Position numbers and translations under genes: made by a program
Shown here: piece by piece, positions 55,901 through 64,000 of the stretch
Layout: every line of letters starts with the position of its first letter
Position numbering within the stretch: the first letter of the stretch is position 1
Notes under the pieces: model-generated
Told to the model about the DNA's origin: nothing
Database searches by the model: none
Seen by the model: the letters and a program-made list of their open reading frames with translations, nothing else
Source: Clusia tigrina
Lineage: Eukaryota; Arthropoda; Insecta; Diptera; Clusiidae
Reading direction: 5' to 3'
Assembly: GCA_920105625.2 (NCBI GenBank)
Contig: OV050030.1
Coordinates: 184,082,315-184,146,314, forward strand
Length of the DNA: 64,000 nt

Positions 55901-56428
55901 GAGTTCAGGCCCATCAGGTGAGGGCCAACCCAGAGGTTGTAACGACTCAAATTTCCGCCGGGGTAAGCTCGCCGGATAACCAGGTATCGTATACAGAAAT
56001 ATACCCAGAAGCCTCAAGGATCCTTGAAGTTTTTCGTGGGTCCTTGAAAGTCCTTAGTTACAACAAGTTCTTGAATTATCTTTAGATATTATTTAGTCTT
56101 TCGACTTGATAATTTCTTTGCGTTATCTCTGATCTTATTTCCTGTGTAGCGAACTTTACTATGTCCTGCCACGCACTTTTCAGAGCTGAGGTAAAACTCA
56201 GCGGCTTTCAGGGTCGTATAGAGAAATTATTAATAAAAAATCTTGCGAGTTAAATTTGCTCGGTGTATTTATTTAGAATACCGATTGTGGAGTGTTTTCT
56301 ATATTTCAGCTCTCTATTCTTGCAATGACCCCCTCACTACTGCGCGTTTAATCGACTTTATAGCTTTTTATCGCCTACTTCTTTCTTTTTCAAATTTGGA
56401 GCAAGTAAAAGGTTTGTGTGAGTGAAAT
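55901..56428. other. Unexplained block inside BEL-E gag
   Basis: No gag-like reading is seen between the capsid part and the zinc knuckle. The block begins near TGTAACGACTCAAATTTCC and may be a separate short insertion. I see no inverted ends or target duplication that would prove it. Confidence 0.4.
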
Positions 56429-56730
56429 TTGTCAGTGGACAAATTTCATCATCACAAAGTATGCAAGATTCGTTCCCAGCACCCCCATCCCATTCACAAT
56501 TGTCCTACCTTCATTAACGCTACTGTACAGGAACGATGGGAATGGGTGCATCGATATCACCTATGTTTGAAAGTCGACCATCGCTCTACAAATTGGTCGA
56601 GTCGATATTCATGCTTTTCATGCCAAGCACGACATCACACCTTGCTTCACAGTGAGTCGCGGCCGGACCAAGGTGCCACCACGGACCCCGCCGCCACGAG
56701 GCAGAAGACGACCGAACAGACCTAATACCG
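56429..56730 (+). pseudogene. BEL-E gag zinc knuckle
   Basis: The frame 56429-56725 reads HHHKVCKIRSQHPHPIHNCP, then RYHLCLKVDHRS and CFSCQARHHTLLHSES. This is the three-block Cys/His region of BEL/Pao Gag, with some Cys lost. Confidence 0.85.
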
Positions 56731-56769
56731 CCACCACGCATCTTCAACCTGTCACACCATGCTGCACAA

Positions 56770-57260
56770 GTGGTGCCTGCATTAGTCCAGGGACGATCCG
56801 ATCCATGTCAAGCCCGAGGTCTACTACCCAAACGAGTTCTGCTTGGAACCGCTATCATTCGTATCTGGTTCCAGGGAGTCAATTACATGGCCCGATCGTT
56901 GATCGACACTAGTTCGGAAAGGTCATTTATTTCCGACTGGTTACAACGATGCTTGCGACTCCCTACGCGCACCGCGCATGTCCAGCTTTTTATGTGAGAC
57001 AATATTCGGATGGATCCTCGATGGACCCATACCCGAGATCTTGCTATACTCTTGTTGGTCTAGGGTGAAAATTGACCCTGGCCGGGTCAAGGGAAGTTGA
57101 AGAGACTCCAAAAGAGACGAAGCTGTCCACCGGGGACAAGGCATGTCGTGATCTCTACATACGATCTACCAACCGAGACCCTTCCGATCGGTATGTTGTA
57201 GAATTACCTTTTAAACCAGGATATAGCCCTGCAAATTTACTAGGGTCTTCCTGACACATT
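56770..57260 (+). pseudogene. BEL-E protease and linker
   Basis: VLLGTAIIRIWFQGVNYMAR and SLIDTSSERSFISDWLQR are the BEL/Pao retropepsin; the triad is D-T-S where D-T/S-G is the general rule. The linker DNIFGWILDGPIPEI is readable at 56998-57045 in another frame. Confidence 0.8.
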
Positions 57261-57339
57261 GCGCTCAAGCAGTTTGAAACAAACAAGACTAGACTGTCAC
57301 GCAACCCTGAATAGAATTTCTAATACGATTCAGTAACTC

Positions 57340-57919
57340 TGGAGTATTTGGATCTTGACCACATGATCGAAGACCGTACACCTCATACGGTCACGGTAGA
57401 TTATTACTATCTCCACATCACGGGGTGGTCAAGCAGAAAGTACATCTACCAAACTTCGGGTAGTATTCAATGCCTCCAGCCGACCACGAACACCCTAAGT
57501 CGAAGCGACATTCTGTACACCGGATCTACTTTGCAAGTTGTTGGTGGCTAATGTTTAAATTCGATTTTAATGGAGACCTAAAAAAAATGTACCGCTAGAT
57601 TAAGGTGTCACCTAACCACACTCCATTTTCACGCTTGATGTTCCGAGACTTGGTTAGGACGCTTGAACAGTTAGCCACCGACGTCGCCGCGCGGGCACTA
57701 CGCAAATGCATGTATGTGGATGACGCGTTGGCCAGCACTCATGATGTCGATATCGCAATACGAACAAAGGACGAATTGCTCCATGCACTCAATTCCTCAG
57801 GCTTTTCTATGGGAATATGGACTGCTAACACCGAAGCTATTCTGTCTTCTTTACCGGCGGATCACTTACTATGGGAGGATTTCTTGAAACTGAATGAAGC
57901 CAAATTGATGAAACGGTAA
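57340..57919 (+). pseudogene. BEL-E reverse transcriptase
   Basis: Frame 57605-57919 carries KCMYVDDALASTHDVD with the YVDD box and FSMGIWTANTEAIL. Upstream, KFDFNGDLKKMYR near 57560 is the region of the first catalytic Asp; sequence between KMYR and the YVDD part is shorter than usual, so a deletion is likely. Confidence 0.88.
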
Positions 57920-57929
57920 GTCGGACTAT

Positions 57930-58580
57930 TTCTCTTTTCACCCACACCCCTCCTTTGCAATCCCCAAATCACCAAACGAAAGGTAGCTCAAATTTTTGAT
58001 TCCGCCGGGGGGTTGGCTCCGATAGTAGTTAAGGCCAAAATACTGATGCAGCAAATATGGGTCGACAAGGCCGACTGGGATGACCCATTGACCGTGGCTT
58101 CCTCCAAGCGTTGGGATGAGTTCTTAAGCAAGTACGACGATATAGCACGAATCAATATCCCTCGCTGGGTGGGCTCGGCACAGAAGCTGAGATTATATTC
58201 CATGCATACTGTGATGCCTCTCAAGCGGCGTACACTACAGAAATCTCACCTGCTGGTAGCCAAATCGCTCGTCGCCCCATTGAAAACTTTCTCCTTGCCC
58301 CGACTAGATATTTGTGGAGCAGTGCTCCTGCTAGTTGGTGGCGCCATTGAAGTCACAATTGGGTATTTCATGCGATAATGTGCTCTGCTGGACAGACTCG
58401 ACAATTGTGCTGGAGTGGTATTAAAAATCCCCTCAGACCTGGAAAACGTTTGTACCTAACCGAGTTATGATCGTATCTGAGAAGGCTGGAATAGAGGGTT
58501 GGGGTCACGTAACATCCGAGCATAATCCTGCAGATCTGGCTAGCCGGGGGCTGCCACCTGCAGCACTGGCTCAAAACTCC
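57930..58580 (+). pseudogene. BEL-E RNase H region
   Basis: Frames 58013-58378 and following read APIVVKAKILMQQIWVDK, WDEFLSKYDDIARINIPRW and, in a shifted frame near 58200, a CDASQAAYTT stretch. Then GWGHVTSEHNPADLASRG. Stops and shifts occur near 58200, 58370 and 58440. Confidence 0.87.
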
Positions 58581-58599
58581 ATATGGCTCAAAACTACAT

Positions 58600-59872
58600 A
58601 TGGTGGCACAAAACTCCACCCCGTTGAATTCACCAGCCCGAGTACTACGGAAGAGCAGCCACCTTTGTCCGTTCATTCCATACAGGTCACACAGTTCTCC
58701 ACTATCCGCTGCAGAAATAAGCGCGGCCTCACTCCTTATAGTCACGCTAACACAGCGAATGTACTTCACAAAGGAGTATGTTAGTCTACTGGATATGCAA
58801 CCCATCCAAAACTGTAGCTCTCTCCTAACATTGAACCCCTATTTACACTTCGATGGTTCAATTCGAGTTAATGGACGTCTGGCTCACTCTGACCAAATAC
58901 CATTTTCGGAACGACATCCCCAGTTCCTGCCTTATCATTTCACTCGGCTACTAATTGAACGAGGGAAACCAGTTGATTCTTCGGTTACTGAGAACCTCGG
59001 GCTAAGGTCCTGATTAAAGGCACCGTGTAAAACCTGCTTAGTTGAGAAGAAACGCGGACTTACCCAAATAATGGCTACCTTAACTTCAGAGCGAATCACC
59101 TTGTCTCGGGCGTTCAGTACAGGGCCTTTCGAAATAGCATTCCAAGGGCGGGGAAGTAGGATAACAAAGGGCTATGTGTGCGTCTTTGTATGCTTTACTA
59201 CCAAAGCAGTAAATCATCGTTTCGTTGGTCGAAATTTTGTAGGAGCGTAAGTTCGCGAGAGCATTCCAGGAGATCAAAGAGCAGGTAATTGCTCAGCAGT
59301 AGTTTCATTAGATGTGATGGCGCTTTATCCCACCAAACGCACAATATATGGGTAGGTTATGGGAGGCAGAAGTGAAGAGCGCTAAACATCATTTAATGCA
59401 AATTGGTGGCCAGCTCAGCTATACATACGAGGAACTTGTCACTATACTAGCTGGCGTCGAGGCAAGCTCACACCGTATTAGTTCGCTGAGTGACGAGCCC
59501 AACGATCTCCAGCCCTTGACGCCAGGGCATCTTCTAGTGGGGGCCCGCCTCTGTCACTGACAGTACCGGATAAAGCGACCCATTTTCTTTCAGTTCTTAA
59601 CCGATGTCGAAGACTCCAGGACATTGTCCGATAGAAGAGCGAGTACCTTCTGGTGTGCCATCGACGGTCCAAATGGCAAACAATGGAAAAGAACAGAGAC
59701 CGGCGACTTAGTGGCGCTGCAAGATGACCACCTATCCCCAATGAATGGTGCCTGGGGAGGATTTCTGAAGTCCACCCGGATTCGGATGGTAACGTTAGGA
59801 GCGCGAAAGTGCGGACCGCACGTGGAGTCGTCACGAGGTCCATCACCAAGAGGTAACTACATTATTCCGTAG
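58600..59872 (+). pseudogene. BEL-E integrase
   Basis: The zinc-domain side is LRVNGRLAHSDQIPFSERHP-like text at 58850-58920. The catalytic Asp residues fall in broken sequence around 59100-59200 (KGYVCVFVCFTTKAVN is readable). The Glu is in MGRLWEAEVKSAKHHL at 59348, followed by LSDEPNDLQPLTPGHLLVG. The C-terminal DUF5641-type part runs to about 59870. Confidence 0.85.
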
Positions 59873-60130
59873 TTTCTGGTACTCCCTGGTTTACTGATCT
59901 ATTAAAAAACCCAATAGCTCTACTAGTCCCTAACTGTTGTAAACATTCTGTAGCTATAGCGTGGGTACCCCACTTTTGAGATTCGAATATCTTTCAGTAC
60001 CTCTTAGCCCTCATTAGAACTTTTAATAGCTGCCCGTATAGAAGTTGAAACCTTTAAGGACCGTAGTGTAGTCAATGCTTACTCTGATTGTCCCGTTCTC
60101 ACCGTCTTTCTTTTTTCAGACTAAACCATC
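59873..60130. other. No recognisable feature between BEL-E and BEL-F piece
   Basis: AT-rich sequence that could include the BEL-E LTR. No second copy is in the window, so the boundary cannot be fixed. Confidence 0.4.
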
Positions 60131-60508
60131 TTGCTGCGCAGACTTGAGGGGCAGGAGATATATCGGCATCTATGGACCAGTGCTCCCGTCACCAGCGACC
60201 CTTATGCGACCCCGACCACCAAGAACATAATTGGCACCAATCACATTACACCAGATATCATCGACACCTGCCATACTGCGCTCGAGACCAATGGCATCTG
60301 CCAGGAATCTTCGGCACCGGCCGCACCACCCCCGACGGATTCGGGATCTTGCAAATTTCGGCGGCTCTCCGCCAAAGAGAGGTACGACTTGGACGGGCTG
60401 GGGAAGCTGTGTTTCAAGTGCTTGCGTGTGAAACACTTCATCGATGGGTGCACCCAACCACCGTGTGTCATCTACCGGCAGGCGCCCCATACCCTCCTAC
60501 ACCATTAA
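60131..60508 (+). pseudogene. BEL-F gag zinc-knuckle fragment
   Basis: The 125-codon frame ends CKFRRLSAKERYDLDGLGKL, then CFKCLRVKHFIDGCTQPPC and RQAPHTLLHH. This is the Cys/His region of a BEL/Pao Gag, of a type different from BEL-E. The N-terminal part is Pro/Thr-rich. Nothing else of BEL-F is recognisable. Confidence 0.8.
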
Positions 60509-61018
60509 TGGAATGTTTTCACGGGGTGGGGTCCGACCATACGTCGCGTCCCTCTTGCAATACTGCGGTGACAGGGTTGTATTTGGAAGGTAAAGTATCT
60601 GACTACATCCCTCTTGGGAGAGGTCTGCAGGATCCTGGCAGGTGCACCTCAAGCATCTCACAACCTTCACGTGGTGTTACCTGGGCAATGATATTTTATC
60701 AACCGATAAGTGTTAGCTGATGTGAGTAGGTGGAAATGCAAGATCGTTATATCTATCTTTGGCGGCGTCTTGTGCAGAATCTGTTTCCCATGTTGGGGGC
60801 GGCTGAAACGAAGTGGTGCATACTGAAAGCACTCCCTTAATCCGCGGTGTTACGCGCACCGTGCCGTCGATCCTCTTTGCAGCGGAGGGATACGAATGCT
60901 GTATTTCAACGGAGCCTCCCCGATACCTGGTTGCCTCTCAGTGGAACTATGACCTTGCCACATTATCTGGGGCTATGATGTGGTGGATATATAAATCCCC
61001 TACATTCGTGGCAATCAA
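60509..61018. other. No recognisable feature
   Basis: Short frames without domains. It may be decayed BEL-F sequence and the 5' untranslated region of the Jockey-type LINE that starts at 61019. Confidence 0.4.
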
Positions 61019-61954
61019 ATGGAAAACACAAAATCAAATTTAAAAAAAAACACTAAACACCAAATCGTCGACGAAAACTTGGCATCTAAAATTAAAGCAG
61101 AAACAATTAATGGTAACGACCTTGGACAACTCAACTGTACAACGAATAATACTGCAGATACATTAGGAGAACCGATAAGTAACTCCTCTTTATCTGCTAT
61201 ACCTTTAGGTATTGTACGCACCAGTACACATTCACTGAGCAACTATTTTAAATATGACACGAGCAAAAATAAACTGCAAACCGGTATCGATTGTTACATC
61301 ACAGTCCCAAAAAGGCTGAGAAGCCCGAAATCAATATTGCCGGAAATAAAAAAAAAATTTGCTGGTACGGATATTGTCAATTCAAACCGTTTTGAACTCT
61401 TTACTGATAAAGGTGAAGAGCCAGTAAAACCGGTAAAGAATGCGAAACCTCCTCCAATATATTTGAGAGAACAAAATTCAACCTCCTTAGTCAGGCGCCT
61501 GGAAGTCCTTGTAGGTAGAGGACAATTTCATGTTATTCCTCTGTTAAAAGGGACCATACATGAGACCAAGATTCAAATTTATGAAGAAGGCAATTTTCGT
61601 AAATTGAAAAAAGATTTCGATTTTAATAAAAGAAACTACTACACTTATCAAAAGAGGACTACCAAAGGGTTAATAGTTGTCATCAAAGGCATAGAGCATT
61701 CTTTTGGTAATGATGAAATTACAGCTTCTCTAAATGATGAGGGATATGCTGTCAAATCCGTTTTCAGCATATGCAATCATAGCAAAGGGCCGCAGGCCTT
61801 ATTTATGGTAGAACTTGAACCACAGAAAATGAAATTGAAAAAAGGTGAAGCGCACCCCATCTACGCATTAAAGTATCTGATGCACCGCAAAATTACAATA
61901 GAAGAGCCTAAAACGCAAGAATCGCTCCTGCAAAAAATTATTTCCAAGGTATGA
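61019..61954 (+). CDS. LINE-C (Jockey-like) ORF1, open
   Basis: An unbroken 311-codon frame, MENTKSNLKKNTKHQIVDE to QESLLQKIISKV. It includes NAKPPPIYLREQNS, KGLIVVIKGIEHSF, and YAVKSVFSICNHSKGPQAL with HPIYALKYLMHRKITIEE, the RNA-binding and PRE_C2HC-like part of Jockey-clade ORF1. The C-terminal Cys knuckles normally after this point are missing. Its TGA (61952-61954) overlaps the ORF2 start as ATGA. ORF1 binds LINE RNA. Confidence 0.85.
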   Translation: MENTKSNLKKNTKHQIVDENLASKIKAETINGNDLGQLNCTTNNTADTLGEPISNSSLSAIPLGIVRTSTHSLSNYFKYDTSKNKLQTGIDCYITVPKRLRSPKSILPEIKKKFAGTDIVNSNRFELFTDKGEEPVKPVKNAKPPPIYLREQNSTSLVRRLEVLVGRGQFHVIPLLKGTIHETKIQIYEEGNFRKLKKDFDFNKRNYYTYQKRTTKGLIVVIKGIEHSFGNDEITASLNDEGYAVKSVFSICNHSKGPQALFMVELEPQKMKLKKGEAHPIYALKYLMHRKITIEEPKTQESLLQKIISKV

Positions 61955-62436
61955 ATTTATCGTTGAAATTATGCTTTTGGAACGCAAACGGTTTTACGAA
62001 CCATATATTGGAACTGCCTGACTTTCTGACAGCTCAACAAATAGATATAATGCTAGTATCTGAAACCCACTAAACATCAAAACATAACTTTAAAATTACA
62101 GGATATACATTTTACGATTCAAAACATTCAATCGATAGAGCGCGCGGAGTAAGTGGAATACTTATACGTAGTAGAATTAGGCGTGTAGTCCTTGAAGACA
62201 TCAGCGAAGTCTACCTGCAAGCAACTAACATCAAACTATTTGAAGAATTTATGACCATATCTGCCATCTACTCTCCACCAAGATTTTCAGTTGAGTCCTT
62301 CCACCCCTTTTTTAAGTCACTCAGGAAAAAGTTCATTGTAGCCGGTGATTTCAATGCTAAGCATTCATTCTGGGGATCCCGCATTGTCTCACCGAAAGGT
62401 AGACAACTTTATGATGCCAAAGTACCTTGGCATTAA
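61951..62436 (+). pseudogene. LINE-C ORF2 endonuclease, first part
   Basis: From ATG 61951 the frame reads LKLCFWNANGFTNHILEL and IDIMLVSETH, then TAA at 62071-62073, then SGILIRSRIRRVV and FIVAGDFNAKHSFWGSR, motifs of Jockey-clade endonuclease. It stops at 62436, and Jockey reading ends in KGRQLYDAK. Confidence 0.88.
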
Positions 62437-63960
62437 TTATATTTGACTTACAGAATTTATGACGAGGGACTTAGTTCCAATTCAGGCTCTCATTAACATC
62501 GAGGGCAGTAAACGGGTCATTGTAGTGGCGTCAGCATATTTTCCGGGCGAAGAAATCTCACCGCCGCCCGCAGAGGTGCGGCAATTGGTGGATTTTTGTG
62601 ACAGACACAATCTGCAGCTTTTACTGGGATGCGATGCCAATGCATACAACACGATATGGGGCAGCACTGACGTCAACAGTCGGGGTGAGTACCTTTTAGA
62701 ATACTTTGTAGCATCTAATCTAGAAATCTTAAATGAGGGTAAAAAACTTACATTTGTAACCAGGGTTAGAGAGGAGGTCTGAGACCTAACTTTGGCTAGT
62801 CCGAGCATCTCTAGGATTATAAGAAAATGGAGGGTTTCTAACGAGGAATCATTATCTGATCACAAGATAATTGAATTCTCTTTAGGAGGCCTAGACATTC
62901 AAGTACCATTCTTTAGAAATCCCAAGAAAACTGACTGGGAGAAATATAAAGAAATACTTAATTGTAATTTGATCGAGCAAACTCATAAGTAATCACTATG
63001 AACTCGAAGACAGTGTGACTCAACTGAATGCGGCGATACTGGATGCCTTCAATAGCAACTGTCCCGAAAAACCTAGGGTCAATGAAAAAGCACCAGTTTG
63101 GTGGAATAGCTATCTTTCTGCACTTAGAACTGAAGTAATAGGGCAAAGCGGAACGGGCAATGGCAGGAATATAGGGCTAAACTGACAGAATATAATAAAA
63201 AAATAAGAAAAGCTAAACGAACAAGCTTTAGAAGTTTCTGCGAAAACACCTCTTCTTTACCAGCAGCAGCGAGGCTATATAAAGCTTTGGCAAAGGCTGG
63301 ACCGAACATAACAATATCCCTAAAGATGGAATATGGTAGCTATACCACGAACGACCGTGAAAGGGCAGAGCTACTACTAAAGACACACTTCCAGTATGGC
63401 AGTAGTGAGCAATGTATTGAGGTATAAGCGAAGCAATCCGAACTCGGATATCAGAAGAGTTTCGCCAGATATTGTATCTTCGGCTAGAATAGAATGGGCC
63501 TTAAGTGCCTTTCAACCGTTCAAGTCTCCAGGTACGGATGGTATTTCCCCGTCTCTTTTACAAAATGACATAAAGGAATTACTACCGTTTTTGATAAATA
63601 TCTACCGAATTAGTCTAGCTCTTCTAGGTCTTACCGACAGCTTGGAGAAGGGCAAAGGTGTTGTTCATACCTAAAGTGAGGAAAAAAGACACCGCCCACC
63701 CTAATTTATTCAGACCGATAAGCCTGACATATTTTATGTTAAAAACACTTGAAAAACTTGTGGATAACTATATAAGTTGCGGAGTCTTAGAGCAGGTGCC
63801 ATTGCACCCCAATCAGCATTGTTACAGAGCAGGCAGATCGACAGAGACTGCTCTTAAAATCTAGTAGATCTAATTCAAAAAATACTTGAGGACAGGGAAA
63901 TAGCTCTTTGCGCATTCCTTGACATAGAAAGAGCCTTCGATTATAGTCAGATGATGTAGT
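62437..63960 (+). pseudogene. LINE-D (LOA/I-like) endonuclease and RT, 5' truncated
   Basis: Frame 62459-62782 reads KRVIVVASAYFPGEEISPPP and LLLGCDANAYNTIWGSTDVN, a second endonuclease of another LINE clade. Then SDHKIIEFSLGG (frame 62792-62992), FQPFKSPGTDGISPSLLQ (63396-63674), HPNLFRPISLTYFMLKTLEK and ALCAFLDIERAFDY show the RT up to the first catalytic box. At least five breaks occur. The element runs off or degrades near 63960, and the YxDD box is not in the window. Confidence 0.85.
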
Positions 63961-64000
63961 AAAAAGGGTAATAAAGAATAGGAGTGGACACCTATAACAT

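Overview
The window looks like repeat-rich, probably heterochromatic DNA from a higher fly (cyclorrhaphan Diptera; a tephritid is plausible but not shown). Everything recognisable is a transposable element, a simple repeat or a minisatellite: Ty3/gypsy elements (one errantivirus-like), at least six BEL/Pao copies or pieces, R1-like, Jockey-like and LOA/I-like LINEs, and an internally deleted mariner. I find no cellular protein-coding gene, no rRNA or tRNA gene and no CRISPR array. Almost all element genes are broken.

The dominant structure is a giant inverted duplication. Bases 1-14550 are repeated in reverse complement at 14561-27648 around a 10-bp spacer, and the left arm may continue beyond the window. 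In the 741-bp gag block I aligned by hand the arms differ at nine sites (about 1.2%). They stay collinear over all TE boundaries and share old stop codons, but each arm carries private deletions: 956, 284 and 283 bp in the right arm, 38 and 31 bp in the left. From the outside inwards each arm holds a gypsy element (gypsy-A) nested in an errantivirus, an R1-like LINE (LINE-A), and BEL-A cut off in its reverse transcriptase at the centre.

The right side can be read as a nest of insertions. LINE-A (ORF2 at 17902-19604, ORF1 remnant at 47405-48061) was split by an errantivirus whose truncated 5' LTR is at 19605-19796 and whose 3' LTR, with a purine tract before it, is at 47080-47404. That errantivirus was then invaded by a non-coding element of 1.2-1.5 kb (21134-22329), by gypsy-A (23727-28238), by BEL-B (30331-38420, inside a TA microsatellite) and by BEL-C (39915-46725, with a perfect 5-bp target duplication).

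BEL-B is a roo-like endogenous retrovirus relic. Its pol continues in frame into an F-type envelope region with a furin-like site, and its primer site is followed by about 42 nt resembling the 3' half of tRNA-Thr.

The right end (48-64 kb) is an older graveyard: LINE pieces, a gypsy-type LTR, BEL-D, the mariner, a 61-bp minisatellite, BEL-E, a BEL-F zinc-knuckle piece, and a Jockey-type ORF1/endonuclease joined to a different LINE. The most unusual points are the palindrome with its templated junction, the nest that reconstructs LINE-A, a possible small membrane-protein ORF in the errantivirus leader, the tRNA-Thr tract and the pol-env fusion. Assembly error must be excluded for the palindrome and the TA arrays.
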